Part shown: piece after piece, positions 35,403-45,787 of the stretch
Layout: each line of letters opens with the position of its first letter
Numbering within the stretch: position 1 is the stretch's first letter
DNA from: Gammaproteobacteria bacterium
Lineage (GTDB): Bacteria; Pseudomonadota; Gammaproteobacteria; Pseudomonadales; Azotimanducaceae
Length of the DNA stretch: 64,000 nt
Reading direction: 5' to 3'
Assembly: GCA_026707945.1 (NCBI GenBank)
Contig: JAPOVV010000045.1
Location: 93,844 to 157,843 of the forward strand
The notes under the pieces: generated by a model
What the model saw: only the letters and a program-made list of their open reading frames with translations
What the model was told of the DNA's origin: nothing
Databases searched by the model: none
Position numbers and translations under genes: made by a program

Positions 35403-36843
35403 CGTCTTACTGGGTCGGCCAGGTATCCCCAGCGTAGAGATAACCGGTATGACGGCTGACTCGCGCAACGTAAAAGCAGGCGACATCTTTGTGGCAGTTG
35501 AAGGCGAATCGCACGATGGTCACACATTCATTGACGACGCGATTTCAAAAGGTGCTCGGTGCATATTGACCTCACGACCTGTGGATTACTCGGTCGAAGA
35601 TGCTGTTGTGATTTGCGATCAGTCTCTAGTGGAAAAACGGAATGAGCTCGCGGCGCGACTGTATGGCGACCCAAGTCAGGACATCGCATGTATCGGTGTT
35701 ACGGGGACAAACGGTAAAACGAGCGTCGCGTTCGGTTTAGCGGGGTTGCTGCGATCCACCGGTTTTGCTGGAACGCCGGGGTGGGGGATGTTGCCAGACG
35801 TAACTCATACCGGGTTGACGACGATGGATGGGATCGAATTACAAGCGTGTATGGCGAAGATGAGGGACCAAGGAGCCCAACGCGTAGCAATGGAAGTGAG
35901 TTCTCACGCGTTAAGTCAGGATCGCCTTAGTAATGTTCGACTTCAGGTCGGAATCTATACCAATATCTCGCGCGATCACCTCGACTATCACGGGTCAATG
36001 GCAGCATACGAAGCCGCGAAGCGACGGATGTTTGAGGACTTTGATCTCGAGCGCGCCGTGATCAATATAGAGGATGAGTTTGGTAGAACACTGAGACGGT
36101 TGTGTGTTGAGCGCGGAATCCCGGTCACGAGCTACGGTACCACGCGCCCAGCAGATGTAACTTGCGAGCTGAGCTCGTTGACGATCGACGGAGCGAGTGG
36201 ACTATGGCGCACGAAATGGGGAAGTACGCCGATGCATTTGCCTATTCGCAGTGAGTTTGGCATCGCAAACTGCGCAGCGATACTCGCAACCTTGGTGCAT
36301 TTTGGAACTGATTTGGAATGTGCTTCGCGACAGCTAGCGAAGGTTGAATCAGCCCCAGGCCGTTTCGAGTTCGTGGACCTAAGTTCGAAGGCGCACGCTG
36401 TTATCGATTACGCGCATACGCCCGACGCACTTCGTAAAACACTAATAGCCTTACGAAACTTGGAACCAAGTGAAATCATCTGCGTGTTCGGCTGTGGCGG
36501 CGATCGCGACAAAGGCAAGCGACCATTGATGGGAGAAGCAGCCGAGGAACTCGCAGATCGGATCATCGTGACCAACGATAACCCCCGCACCGAATCACCC
36601 GAAGATATTGCCGACGAGGTGCTTTGCGGGATGAAAAAACCAAGACTTGCACGAGTTGAACTTGATCGTGAATGTGCAATCAGAACCGCGGTAGAGGAGA
36701 CACCACCTGACGGCATCGTACTTATCGCAGGAAAAGGAGCGGAGCAATATCAAGACGTGAACGGTGTCAAACACCCATTCAGCGATCGTGACATAGTCGA
36801 TCGCATCCGCCGGGGAGAACGAAGTGCTTCTTTGGTTGACTGA
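35380..36843 (+). CDS. murE: UDP-MurNAc-L-Ala-D-Glu:meso-DAP ligase MurE
   Basis: 487 residues from the ATG at the end of ftsI (overlap of 23 bases; two in-frame ATGs follow a few codons later). The Mur ligase P-loop [13 protein letters not shown], the carbamylated-Lys region [11 protein letters not shown] and the [11 protein letters not shown] motif that selects meso-diaminopimelate are present. It adds the third residue of the stem peptide in the cytoplasm. The usual next gene murF is missing; mraY follows directly, overlapping by 20 bases. Confidence 0.94.
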   Translation: MGVMMLLDVLLGRPGIPSVEITGMTADSRNVKAGDIFVAVEGESHDGHTFIDDAISKGARCILTSRPVDYSVEDAVVICDQSLVEKRNELAARLYGDPSQDIACIGVTGTNGKTSVAFGLAGLLRSTGFAGTPGWGMLPDVTHTGLTTMDGIELQACMAKMRDQGAQRVAMEVSSHALSQDRLSNVRLQVGIYTNISRDHLDYHGSMAAYEAAKRRMFEDFDLERAVINIEDEFGRTLRRLCVERGIPVTSYGTTRPADVTCELSSLTIDGASGLWRTKWGSTPMHLPIRSEFGIANCAAILATLVHFGTDLECASRQLAKVESAPGRFEFVDLSSKAHAVIDYAHTPDALRKTLIALRNLEPSEIICVFGCGGDRDKGKRPLMGEAAEELADRIIVTNDNPRTESPEDIADEVLCGMKKPRLARVELDRECAIRTAVEETPPDGIVLIAGKGAEQYQDVNGVKHPFSDRDIVDRIRRGERSASLVD

Positions 36844-37906
36844 GTGGCTCGCAGAACACATTTCGGTGTTCAACGTATTTAGTTACATCACATTTAGAAC
36901 GTTAGTCGCGACAGGAACAGCGCTCTTCATAAGTCTGTTGGTCGGTCCATTCATGATCCGTTGGCTCGAGCGCCGCCAAATCGGCGACGTTATACGAAAA
37001 GACGGACCAGAAGGGCATCTCGAAAAAGAAGGTACTCCGACCATGGGTGGATTACTGATTCTGGTCAGCATCTTCATAACAGCGCTATGTTGGGTCGATC
37101 TCGAAAACCGGCAAGTTTGGATCGTGTTAGCCGTTTTGTTCAGTTTCGGCGTAATTGGGTTTCTCGACGATTACCTAAAACTCTCAAAACGGGAGAAAGG
37201 TGGACTATCGGCAAGACTCAAGTTTTCACTTCAAATCATCTGTGCACTAACCGTAGCGATTGTGCTCTATCAGACTGCTACAAATCCTGCTGAGACAGCG
37301 TTGTTAGTGCCTTTCTTTAAGGAACTTGCTATTCCTTTAGGCTGGGGATTTGTGATTCTCACGTTACTCATGATCGTAGGCATGAGTAACGCCGTCAATT
37401 TGACAGACGGTTTAGATGGACTGGCGACACTTCCGACTGTAATGGTGGTAGGTGCACTCGCTTTGTTTGCGTACGCCGTCGGTCACTCCGAATTTGCCAG
37501 TTACCTGCAAATTCCGTACATAGAAGGTATGGGCGAGGTCGCGATCGTGTGTGGTGCGATCGTTGGGGCTGGACTAGGGTTTCTCTGGTACAACACATTC
37601 CCGGCACAAATGATCATGGGTGATATTGGTGCATTACCTCTAGGAGCTGCGTTAGGCGTAATCGGTGTGTTGGTTCGTCAAGAAATCGTTTTGCTGATTA
37701 TGAGCGGGTTGTTCGTTTTAGAGACGGCTTCGGTAATCGCGCAAGTCGGAAGCTACAAACTACGAGGAAAGCGAGTCCTCCGAATGGCGCCTATTCATCA
37801 TCACTTCGAGTTGAAGGGCTGGCCAGAACCTAAGGTAACAGTGCGCTTTTGGATCATCACGTTCTTGCTCGTGATGATCGGACTCGCGACGTTGAAGCTG
37901 CGATGA
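36824..37906 (+). CDS. mraY: Phospho-MurNAc-pentapeptide translocase MraY
   Basis: 360 residues, identical to the E. coli length, from GTG. About ten membrane spans are present. Catalytic motifs are [46 protein letters not shown] and [17 protein letters not shown]. It makes lipid I on undecaprenyl phosphate. It overlaps murE upstream and murD downstream (ATGA). Confidence 0.95.
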   Translation: MLLWLTEWLAEHISVFNVFSYITFRTLVATGTALFISLLVGPFMIRWLERRQIGDVIRKDGPEGHLEKEGTPTMGGLLILVSIFITALCWVDLENRQVWIVLAVLFSFGVIGFLDDYLKLSKREKGGLSARLKFSLQIICALTVAIVLYQTATNPAETALLVPFFKELAIPLGWGFVILTLLMIVGMSNAVNLTDGLDGLATLPTVMVVGALALFAYAVGHSEFASYLQIPYIEGMGEVAIVCGAIVGAGLGFLWYNTFPAQMIMGDIGALPLGAALGVIGVLVRQEIVLLIMSGLFVLETASVIAQVGSYKLRGKRVLRMAPIHHHFELKGWPEPKVTVRFWIITFLLVMIGLATLKLR

Positions 37907-39210
37907 TCCCAAATCGGACACTCGTGGTCGGAATTGGGTCGACAGGCGAATCTTGCATTCGTTTTCTAAGCGGCCGCACGGACCTCTACGTTACGGATAC
38001 TCGGGTCGGTCGTGAAGATTCGATATCGAGGCGTTTTAGGGATCTTCAGCGAAATTTTGAGAATGTCGAATTCATAGCACCACAGGATGTCGGGACGATT
38101 GCTGACCCGAATACGGTTGCACTTGTGAGTCCAGGCATTCCTCTGCACGATCCGATCATTGATGAAATTAGAGCGCGAGGTACGCGAATTTCGTGCGACG
38201 TGGCGTTGTTTTGTAACCTCGTCGACGTTCCACTCATCGGCATAACTGGTACAAACGGCAAAACGACGACAACCGAGTTGATTGCGAATATGCTGCGCTC
38301 AAAAGGATTCATTTCTGGAGGCAACATTGGTAAACCGGTTTTGGATCTGCTTGAGATTCCAGTAGCGGGATACGTTCTGGAACTTTCTAGTTTTCAGCTC
38401 GAAAAGATGGATGCCCCTCGTCTAAGTGGCGCGACCGTTCTAAATATCACTGAAGATCATCAAGACCACCATCGTACATTTCATGAGTACGCTGCCGCAA
38501 AAACTCGAATTTACGCGCAATGTGATGTAGCCGTATACAACAAGAACGACCCCAGCACGAAGCCCACGCAGAAAACGTCAGAGATCGCGGTGAATGGGAC
38601 GAAGGATTGGTGCGTACGTGGGCACGAAATCGTGATAGCGGGTGAACGTGTGCCTATAGAGAACCTGGGTTTAACGGGTGCGCAAAACCATCTCAATATT
38701 GTGGTCGCCGCCGCACTCGCGCACGTTTGCGGAGCAGACGTGAACCACCTTGTTGAAACAGCAACCAGCTATGAAGGACTACCTCACCGAATGCAGTTGG
38801 TTAGTGAAATCGACGGAGTTCGCTACGTCAACGATTCGAAGGCGACGAACGTTGCCGCGACCCGTGCCGCACTCGAATCACTAAGCAATGGAAGTCCAAA
38901 TGTTGTGTTGTTGGCTGGTGGTGATGCAAAAGGAGCGAGTTTTGAATCACTTCTCGACCCTATCCGTAACCATGCGAAAGCGACCATTCTGTTCGGGCGA
39001 GATGCTGAGATGATCGCGGAGGCAGTCGGACGCGCCACAGAGTACGTTTACTCGGATTCGCTCGAGGTCGCTGTGACGCAGGCGCGAAAGATAGCGCAGC
39101 CGGGGGATGTCGTGCTGTTATCGCCAGCGTGCGCTAGTTTTGACATGTTTAACGACTACGTACATCGTGGTAATCAGTTCATTTCGATCGTCAAAGAGAT
39201 CGCGTCGTGA
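37903..39210 (+). CDS. murD: UDP-MurNAc-L-alanine:D-glutamate ligase MurD
   Basis: 435 residues from the ATG overlapping the mraY stop. N-terminal Rossmann [16 protein letters not shown]-loop [56 protein letters not shown] and [12 protein letters not shown] are typical MurD motifs. It adds D-Glu to UDP-MurNAc-L-Ala. GTGA overlap with ftsW. Confidence 0.94.
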   Translation: MIPNRTLVVGIGSTGESCIRFLSGRTDLYVTDTRVGREDSISRRFRDLQRNFENVEFIAPQDVGTIADPNTVALVSPGIPLHDPIIDEIRARGTRISCDVALFCNLVDVPLIGITGTNGKTTTTELIANMLRSKGFISGGNIGKPVLDLLEIPVAGYVLELSSFQLEKMDAPRLSGATVLNITEDHQDHHRTFHEYAAAKTRIYAQCDVAVYNKNDPSTKPTQKTSEIAVNGTKDWCVRGHEIVIAGERVPIENLGLTGAQNHLNIVVAAALAHVCGADVNHLVETATSYEGLPHRMQLVSEIDGVRYVNDSKATNVAATRAALESLSNGSPNVVLLAGGDAKGASFESLLDPIRNHAKATILFGRDAEMIAEAVGRATEYVYSDSLEVAVTQARKIAQPGDVVLLSPACASFDMFNDYVHRGNQFISIVKEIAS

Positions 39211-40313
39211 TAGCAAGTCGACCACAAACGCTTCTATATCTGTGGCTGTTATTAATCGGTTTTGGCGTCATCGCGGTTGCAAGTGTTAGCGTGCATTTGG
39301 CAAATTCATGGCTCAATCCAATGTTCATACGGCACGTCGGTTACGCGTTCCTAAGCGGCGTCGCACTAGTACTTGCATACATGATTCCAACGGAGCGCTA
39401 TTGCCAATTTCACCGTGCGGCCTGGTTGCTCGCTCTCTTGTTGGCATGTCTGGTATTGATACCAGGCATTGGGATTGAATCAGGTGGAGGGAGACGCTGG
39501 ATTTCTCTACACTATTTCACGATTCAGGTATCAGAAGTCATAAAACCGCTACTACTGATTTTCATTGCCGGTTATTTAGCGAACAATTTTGAAAGAACAC
39601 AACGTTCGATTCTTCCTCTTTTAGTGCTTCTCGCGGGGGTTGGTGTCGTACTTGGGCTGGTTGTACTTGAACCGGACTTCGGTACTGTCGCGATCATGGG
39701 GACGGTGACGGTCGCTGTTTTGTTCTTGGCTAAAGCGAAGCTCTCGCACCTGTTCCTCCTTGGTAGCTTTGCTCTCTCCGGTATAGGTGCACTCCTATAT
39801 TTAGAACCGTACAGAGTGACTCGATTGATGACGCTCCTTTCGCCATGGGAAGAAGGCATAAAACTGAATGAAGGCTATCAACTCACAAATTCGTTAATTA
39901 GTTTCGGTCGGGGTGAATTCACGGGTACAGGTCTAGGCACAGGTCTTCAGAAGACGTTCACTCCTGCGTCACATAACGACTTCATCTTTGCGACAATCGC
40001 AGAAGAGACCGGCGTCATCGGTGCTTCTATTGTGCTGGGTTTGTTGATGGCACTGGTCTACCGGATCGGCAACATCGCACGTACGTCTTTGCGTCAAGAT
40101 CGTTGCTTCGAGAGCATGCTTTGCTACGGCGTGGCATTGCTGATTGGGTTTCAAGCACTCATCCACGTCGGGGTCAATGCAGGTATTTTTCCAACTAAAG
40201 GACTGACGCTGCCATTCATCAGTTATGGTGGAAACAGTCTCTTAGTTCTCAGCGCACTGATCGGCATGGTTTTACGCATTGATAAGACGAACGAATTAAG
40301 CACCTCAAAATGA
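39207..40313 (+). CDS. ftsW: Septal peptidoglycan glycosyltransferase FtsW (SEDS family)
   Basis: 368 residues from GTG with about ten membrane spans. SEDS motifs are GIGIESGGGRRWI, QVSEVIKPLLLIFIAGYLA, LEPDFGTVAIM with the catalytic Asp, and GLTLPFISYGGNSLL. It polymerises lipid II at the septum with FtsI. The usual downstream neighbour murG is absent; murC overlaps its stop by four bases. Confidence 0.94.
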   Translation: MIASRPQTLLYLWLLLIGFGVIAVASVSVHLANSWLNPMFIRHVGYAFLSGVALVLAYMIPTERYCQFHRAAWLLALLLACLVLIPGIGIESGGGRRWISLHYFTIQVSEVIKPLLLIFIAGYLANNFERTQRSILPLLVLLAGVGVVLGLVVLEPDFGTVAIMGTVTVAVLFLAKAKLSHLFLLGSFALSGIGALLYLEPYRVTRLMTLLSPWEEGIKLNEGYQLTNSLISFGRGEFTGTGLGTGLQKTFTPASHNDFIFATIAEETGVIGASIVLGLLMALVYRIGNIARTSLRQDRCFESMLCYGVALLIGFQALIHVGVNAGIFPTKGLTLPFISYGGNSLLVLSALIGMVLRIDKTNELSTSK

Positions 40314-41725
40314 AACCCGACGGCATAGATACGTGTCCAGTACAGACTATGCGACACGTACGTCATATTCATTTTGTGGGGATTGGTGGTGCCGGAATGT
40401 GCGGCATCGCCGAAGTGATGGCAAACCTTGGCTATACCGTAACAGGTTCGGATATCGTGGCGTCTCCCGTTACGAACCGGCTTGAAGCGCTTGGTATCAC
40501 TATCTGGAAGCAACACCTTGCGTCAAACGTCATTGATGCGGACGTCGTCGTTGCGTCCAGTGCGATCTCGGATGACAATCCAGAGGTGGTGAGCGCTCAT
40601 GAGTTGCACAAGCCGGTAGTGCCAAGAGCCGAAATGCTCGGCGAACTTATGCGGCATCGTTATGGTATTGCGGTTGCCGGAACGCATGGCAAAACAACCG
40701 CGACGAGCTTCATAGCGGATATTTTCCAAGCAGCAAATATCGATCCTACCTACGTGATCGGTGGGTTGTTAAAGAGCGAAAACCGAAACGCTAGGCTAGG
40801 TTCGAGTCGCTACATCATCGCAGAAGCCGACGAAAGTGATGCGTCATTTCTCTATCTTCATCCGATGCTTGCCGTCATCACGAACATCGACCACGATCAC
40901 CTTGGTACGTACGGTCAAGATTTCGAACAATTGAAGCAGGCGTTTCGAGAGTTTGTGTCGAAACTACCGTTTTACGGCGCAGTGATCCTGTGTATCGACG
41001 ACGAAGAATGTCGGCGATTTGCGGACGAAATTACGAGACCGGTAATCACGTATGGCTTGAACGACGAAGCTGACTATCAGGCCGTTGATATAGAGGCAAA
41101 GGGAATCGAGTGGCGATTCAAAGTCAAACGACCTGACGGACAAGCGCTGTTGCCGATCGAGATTCGCTTGCCAGGAATACAGAACGTGCAGAACGCGCTA
41201 GCAGCGATTGCGGTAGCGAGCGACGAAGGCATCGAGGACGTTCACATTCAAGAGGGCATAAGACGATTCATAGGCGTAGGACGACGGTTCGAGGTGTCCG
41301 AAATCACAATAAAGAACCATCGATTGCCGTTAGTTGACGACTACGGCCACCATCCGACAGAGCTAAAGTGCACTTTAGAAACAGTCAAGCGTGTTTGGCC
41401 TGATAGACGACCCTTGATGGTGTACCAACCCCACAGATTTACGCGTACCCGTGATTTGTTTGCTGAGTTTGTGGAAGTACTAAGTACGACTGATGATTTG
41501 ATTATTCTGGATACGTACGCGGCAAGTGAGGAAGTAATCGATGGTGCAAGCGCAATCGCTCTTCGAAAAGCGATAAATGAAGGAAATTCCAATCACGTAG
41601 GGTTTGCAAAGGACGTCGGAGAAGCCGTGGCGTGGATAAAACGCACTGCGGAAGTAGATCACGTCGTCATGGTACAAGGCGCAGGGGATGTAAGTGGGGT
41701 TTCAGATTTGCTAAAGTCAAGTTAA
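40310..41725 (+). CDS. murC: UDP-N-acetylmuramate:L-alanine ligase MurC
   Basis: 471 residues. HFVGIGGAGMCGIAEVM, the P-loop VAGTHGKTTATSFIADIF, IAEADESDASFLYLHP, NIDHDHLGTYG and DDYGHHPTELKCTL are present. It starts the stem peptide by adding L-Ala. The neighbour ddl (D-Ala-D-Ala ligase), often found after murC, is not present; a short hairpin and ftsQ follow. Confidence 0.95.
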   Translation: MKPDGIDTCPVQTMRHVRHIHFVGIGGAGMCGIAEVMANLGYTVTGSDIVASPVTNRLEALGITIWKQHLASNVIDADVVVASSAISDDNPEVVSAHELHKPVVPRAEMLGELMRHRYGIAVAGTHGKTTATSFIADIFQAANIDPTYVIGGLLKSENRNARLGSSRYIIAEADESDASFLYLHPMLAVITNIDHDHLGTYGQDFEQLKQAFREFVSKLPFYGAVILCIDDEECRRFADEITRPVITYGLNDEADYQAVDIEAKGIEWRFKVKRPDGQALLPIEIRLPGIQNVQNALAAIAVASDEGIEDVHIQEGIRRFIGVGRRFEVSEITIKNHRLPLVDDYGHHPTELKCTLETVKRVWPDRRPLMVYQPHRFTRTRDLFAEFVEVLSTTDDLIILDTYAASEEVIDGASAIALRKAINEGNSNHVGFAKDVGEAVAWIKRTAEVDHVVMVQGAGDVSGVSDLLKSS

Positions 41726-41733
41726 AATGATCG

Positions 41734-41753
41734 GGTAGACATGGATGTCTGCC
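41734..41753 (+). promoter_or_regulatory. Hairpin between murC and ftsQ
   Basis: GGTAGACAT-GG-ATGTCTGCC pairs over nine positions with one G-T wobble; in practice the loop would be four bases. It has no T-tract, so it is more likely an mRNA processing or translation-control structure than a terminator. Confidence 0.4.
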
Positions 41754-41778
41754 TACTCGACATGGATTGTTGAATGCG

Positions 41779-42363
41779 ATGAAACGTTTCATCAGCTTCC
41801 TGACAGGCTTCGCGCTGACCATCTTGTGCGGTAGCCTGCTCATCGTTCAGTACCGACCTCAATTCGCCGGTCTTGATGGCTTGGTCGATACGAATGTATT
41901 CGAACGTACTTCGAATCTGCCTGACGTAGACGGGCAACTGACGAAGGCAGTCGAGCTATTCGATGCGACCAAGGCAAAGCTCACCGAATCCATACGCGAA
42001 TGGGAAGGCATTGAATTCTCCAAATATCTCAACGTAGTTGAATCCAGTAAACCCTCTTACGTTGAAATATTGGAACGCAATCAAGAGCGTGTCTACGACG
42101 ATATCTCCGCTATCGCGCTATCTCAAGGCGTGGTTGTAGCAGACGTCAAATTCAATGAAGCGACCGGTTGGACACTGAATCTAGATAGTGGAGAGCAAGT
42201 ATTTCTTGGGGATGAAGACGTCGGTGCGCGTTTGTATCGTGCATTGTCCATGATCGATTCCTTACCCGCGGTTACAGAGAACAAGAGAAAGCTTGTTGAC
42301 GCTCGTTATTCGAATGGGGTTGCGTTAACCGAATCTGAACGACCTGTGGTGGCGATGGAATGA
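41779..42363 (+). CDS. ftsQ: FtsQ-like division protein, shortened
   Basis: 194 residues from the ATG giving MKRFISFLTGFALTILCGSL. One membrane span (residues ~5-23) is followed by about 115 residues without a recognisable POTRA domain, then the FtsQ beta-domain signature WTLNLDSGEQVFLGDEDVGA, RLYRALSMID and VDARYSNGVAL. E. coli FtsQ has 276 residues. The assignment rests on the C-terminal motif and on position between murC and ftsA. The FtsQ POTRA domain contacts FtsK and other partners, so interactions must differ if it is really missing. ATGA overlap with ftsA. Confidence 0.75.
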   Translation: MKRFISFLTGFALTILCGSLLIVQYRPQFAGLDGLVDTNVFERTSNLPDVDGQLTKAVELFDATKAKLTESIREWEGIEFSKYLNVVESSKPSYVEILERNQERVYDDISAIALSQGVVVADVKFNEATGWTLNLDSGEQVFLGDEDVGARLYRALSMIDSLPAVTENKRKLVDARYSNGVALTESERPVVAME

Positions 42364-43661
42364 CGAAAGCGAAGAATCTAAATTTGTTTGCTGCGATCGA
42401 CGTTGGTTCGAGCAAGATCGCGGTCTGCATCGGGCATGTCAGACCCGATGGTCATCTTGAAGTTGTCAGTTTCGCTCGACGCCCTTCAACTGGTGTTCAT
42501 CAAGGTATCGTGGTAGACATGGACAAGACGGTGCGCGAAGTTGAAGCCACGTTGCGCAACGCGGAGGCACACGTCAGCTCACCGATCGAAGATGCAGTTG
42601 CTAATCTGAATGGCAATCATCTGTCGTGCCTGAACGCTATGGGATCATCGGTTACGCACAAGGGCGAGGTGGCCGAAAAACACGTAAAGCAAGCGCTGTA
42701 TACCGCACAGGCGGTCAACTTGAGCGCCGGAAACGTGATGCTTCACGTTTTACCGCAGCAATACATCGTCGACAATCAGGTAGGCATCGTTCAGCCGTTG
42801 GGTCAAGCGGGAAAACGACTAGACGCAAACGTCCACATGATCATGGCGTCGAGCAACGCGGAACAAAATCTGACGAACTGCATTACAAAGTGTAGATTAC
42901 CCAATTTGCAATTAATCGCAGCGCCTCTTGCCAGCGCAAATGCAGTTTTAGACGATGCTTCCCGCGAGCTAGGTGTGTGTGTTATCGACATCGGTCATGA
43001 CACAACTGGTATTGCGCTGTTTGTCGCAGGTGAAATCAGACACACTGCTGTGCTCACATGGGGTGGTCGGCAGGTTAATCAAGATATTGCTAAATCGCTG
43101 TTTACGCCTCCGCAAGCCGCGGCGCAGCTAAAAGAACTACACGGCAGTGTAGTTGGACATGAGTTAGATGAAAGTGAAATAACAGTGCCAGGCGTGAATG
43201 GCCGGCCTGATACGCGCCCCACGAAGAGCATTTTTTCACAGATTATTCGAGCCGTGTATGAGAGGATATTCCACGAAGTCGCGGCTGAATTCGAGCGACA
43301 TGACTTATCGGCGGAGTTTGCATCAGCGAGAATCGTGCTGACAGGTGGTGGTTCGAAGATCAAGAATCTTGCTTATTTAGCGTCTGAGGTATTAGGACTC
43401 GAAGCGTATGTCGATCATCCAAAAGTGAGTCCAGCACCCAATGCCGAAGCGAACGGAGATTGGGCGCATGACCAGGTTTTTGTTGCAGATGGTGTCGATG
43501 CAACGGAACTCAACGATCCGTCAATGGCAACAGTCGTGGGACTTCTCAGAAGACGGGTAGTCGGTAGAATAAAAACGCACCAAGCAAGGACAGCGAAAAC
43601 TCGAGGCGTGACGAGCAGAGTTGCACGTTCAACCTATCGATGGTTGGGAGGCAATGTATGA
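42360..43661 (+). CDS. ftsA: Cell division protein FtsA
   Basis: 433 residues of the actin fold. Phosphate-binding loops are AAIDVGSSKIAVCIG and CVIDIGHDTTGIALF, and the adenosine motif is VLTGGGSKIKNL. The 1C domain (VPQQYIVD-like LPQQYIVDNQVGI) is present. The C-terminus SRVARSTYRWLGGNV is a plausible amphipathic membrane-targeting helix. FtsA tethers FtsZ to the membrane, normally through the FtsZ C-terminal peptide, which is not recognisable in the ftsZ product here. Confidence 0.92.
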   Translation: MTKAKNLNLFAAIDVGSSKIAVCIGHVRPDGHLEVVSFARRPSTGVHQGIVVDMDKTVREVEATLRNAEAHVSSPIEDAVANLNGNHLSCLNAMGSSVTHKGEVAEKHVKQALYTAQAVNLSAGNVMLHVLPQQYIVDNQVGIVQPLGQAGKRLDANVHMIMASSNAEQNLTNCITKCRLPNLQLIAAPLASANAVLDDASRELGVCVIDIGHDTTGIALFVAGEIRHTAVLTWGGRQVNQDIAKSLFTPPQAAAQLKELHGSVVGHELDESEITVPGVNGRPDTRPTKSIFSQIIRAVYERIFHEVAAEFERHDLSAEFASARIVLTGGGSKIKNLAYLASEVLGLEAYVDHPKVSPAPNAEANGDWAHDQVFVADGVDATELNDPSMATVVGLLRRRVVGRIKTHQARTAKTRGVTSRVARSTYRWLGGNV

Positions 43662-43700
43662 GCGTTTTCTTAGGTGGAGCTAAGCTAGGGAGTGGCAACC

Positions 43701-45005
43701 ATGATGACTGAGACGTCCGGTCGAAAAATCGGGGTAGGCGAACGGGTGGCCAAACCACTTGGCATTGGTGTCGTCGGAGTGGGCGGCGGCGGTGGCAACA
43801 TCGTCAGTCATCTCTCCAAACGTGGCATCAAAAATGTCGATTTTTACGCGATAAATACGGATAGGCAAGCGCTCGATGAACTAGACGCTGGTCTTGAGAC
43901 GATACAGATTGGTGCTCGAATCTGCGACGGTGCAGGTGCAGGCGGAGATCCGGAAGTAGGTAGAAGCGCCGCGCAGGAAGACACGCAGCTTCTCATGTCC
44001 AAATTCGAGCGCAAACGCTTACTGTTTATCGTTTCCTGCATGGGTGGCGGTACGGGAACAGGCGCAAGTCCGGTTATCGCCAATCACGCGTCTCACGAAA
44101 ATCCTGGGCTCCTGACTATATCTATTCTGACGACACCAGGGGGTGGCATCGGTGATCAGACGGTTGCACTCGCGTCAGACGGCATACGAGAGATGCGCGA
44201 CGAAGTCGATGCTTTGATGGTGGTGCCGAACAACAGGCCTGGGATTGGGATGCGTAAGCGCCATCGTGAAGTCAATGAGCTGGTGTACGAGAAGATAAAC
44301 GCGATCGCACGTTTGCTCGTGGACACGCAGGTACCGAACATTGATTTGGCAGATTTGAAGGCTACGCTGTCGAAACTGGATGGCGAAGCAGTCAACATGT
44401 TTATCGGCACCGCATCACTCGAACCTGATGAAATGCAGCACGAAGTATCAGAAAGTCGCGATAGTCAGGCAAGATTTAAGGGGTTGTTGGCACAAGCGCT
44501 TGATACTGATTGGCTAACCATCGATTTCGGTGCGCCTATCGAAGAAGGACGCGGTGTTCTAAGCTTCACGCTCGGCGGTGATGAGGATGACGAAGACATC
44601 GACGACATCACGGATGAATCATCCATAAAGCAATCTGTAGAGGAAATGCAGACTGGGGCGAAGACATCGAATTTGAAAGTCGCGTCGTTCGTTGATGATA
44701 AATTGCCAAAAGGTGCGATGGTCGCAACGGTTGTTCTTCGCGCTGCGCAAAGTGAATATGAGGCGGCAGTCGACGAGATCGAAGAGGATGTTGTAACACG
44801 GTCATCGACCGACTACGACGACGAATCGCCCTTCGATCCCTTGAGTTTGCCGACTGAAAAAGAATTGGTGGACTTGACGGAAAGTGCTGACGACTTTGAA
44901 AAAGTCATCGACGATCAAGACGACGCGTCGCCACAAGGTTCTTCACTCGATTTCACCGCGAACGAGGATGCGTCTACTGAATTGACGCGGAAGAATCCAA
45001 GCTAA
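43701..45005 (+). CDS. ftsZ: Cell division GTPase FtsZ, divergent
   Basis: 434 residues from the ATG eight bases after AGGGAG; a GTG three codons upstream is possible. The nucleotide loop GVGGGGGNIVSHL, NTD, tubulin signature GGGTGTG (115-121) and T7-loop NIDLAD (Asp215, Asp218) are intact, so GTP binding and hydrolysis should work. The core is unusually divergent: GGDEDDEDIDDITDES replaces the usual helix lead-in after FTLGG, and the acidic linker ends in STELTRKNPS with no D-[IY]-[LI]-P-x-F-L-R-type docking peptide. It is the last gene of the dcw cluster; lpxC does not follow. Confidence 0.93.
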   Translation: MMTETSGRKIGVGERVAKPLGIGVVGVGGGGGNIVSHLSKRGIKNVDFYAINTDRQALDELDAGLETIQIGARICDGAGAGGDPEVGRSAAQEDTQLLMSKFERKRLLFIVSCMGGGTGTGASPVIANHASHENPGLLTISILTTPGGGIGDQTVALASDGIREMRDEVDALMVVPNNRPGIGMRKRHREVNELVYEKINAIARLLVDTQVPNIDLADLKATLSKLDGEAVNMFIGTASLEPDEMQHEVSESRDSQARFKGLLAQALDTDWLTIDFGAPIEEGRGVLSFTLGGDEDDEDIDDITDESSIKQSVEEMQTGAKTSNLKVASFVDDKLPKGAMVATVVLRAAQSEYEAAVDEIEEDVVTRSSTDYDDESPFDPLSLPTEKELVDLTESADDFEKVIDDQDDASPQGSSLDFTANEDASTELTRKNPS

Positions 45006-45008
45006 CAG

Positions 45009-45036
45009 GAAAGGTTAGGACCTTTCGTGCATTTTT
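45009..45036 (+). terminator. Rho-independent terminator of the dcw cluster
   Basis: GAAAGGT-TAGG-ACCTTTC is a perfect 7-bp stem with a 4-base loop, five bases before a run of T residues. It lies immediately after the ftsZ stop and faces a convergent gene. Confidence 0.65.
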
Positions 45037-45721
45037 AGAAAACTTCAGCAAACTCCGCGAGGTTTTCGAACTCCCACACGGGTTCCGCATCCACTTTCTG
45101 CACAGCCGAGGCGTGTTCGCTTGTGCGGTTTATCCAAACCGTGTTGAGTCCTAGTTTGCTCGCAGGCAATATGTCGTGATATCGGCTCTGTGCCACGTGG
45201 AGTATTCGTTTGCCGCGTTGACTAATCTGATCAAACGCACTCTGCATCATGTCTAGATTTGGTTTGTAAGCTCCGAGCTCTTGTGCGGTCAGGACGGCGC
45301 TGAATTCAGTTGGTATTGATCGAAGCGTTAGCTCGATTAGGTCCTTATCCGTATTCGAGATGATCGCTAGCTTGAAATGTTTAGCTAGTTTGATCAGCGA
45401 TTCAACTGTATCTTTGAAAGGGTCCGCGGTCGCGATCGCGTTGATAAACCCTTTGGATTCGTCTTCGGTAGGCGTGAATCCCAGTCGTGCGCCATATCGA
45501 GACATGACGCGACCGAGCACGTCGCGATATGAACCACCTGCCTCTTGTTCCAAAGGTTCCCAGTCTGAGTAGAACTCAAGGATCGTGCCGTCAAAAACAT
45601 GGACATCGTGGGATATTAGGACTGGTTGCAGGTATTGAATGATGGCAGTCTCCCAGTCGACGAGAGTACCGTAACAATCAAAGCTGAGTATGTCGTAGTC
45701 GTCTGCGCGCAAGTCGGGCAT
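45035..45721 (-). CDS. HAD-superfamily hydrolase, type II haloacid dehalogenase-like
   Basis: 228 residues. HAD motif I FDCYGTLVDWET (nucleophile Asp near residue 14), motif II AIISNTDKDLI and the Lys/Asp region AYKPNLDMMQSAF followed by HVAQSRYHDILPA are the pattern of L-2-haloacid dehalogenases. Many homologues are phosphatases or act on haloacids; the substrate is unknown. It converges with ftsZ and lies downstream of a CULT-domain gene on the same strand. Confidence 0.85.
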   Translation of the reverse strand: MPDLRADDYDILSFDCYGTLVDWETAIIQYLQPVLISHDVHVFDGTILEFYSDWEPLEQEAGGSYRDVLGRVMSRYGARLGFTPTEDESKGFINAIATADPFKDTVESLIKLAKHFKLAIISNTDKDLIELTLRSIPTEFSAVLTAQELGAYKPNLDMMQSAFDQISQRGKRILHVAQSRYHDILPASKLGLNTVWINRTSEHASAVQKVDAEPVWEFENLAEFAEVF

Positions 45722-45787
45722 GCTTGGATCGTTTATAGAGACGGCGGCAATTAAACGGAAAGAAATGTGGTTGGTTTTTATGACAAC

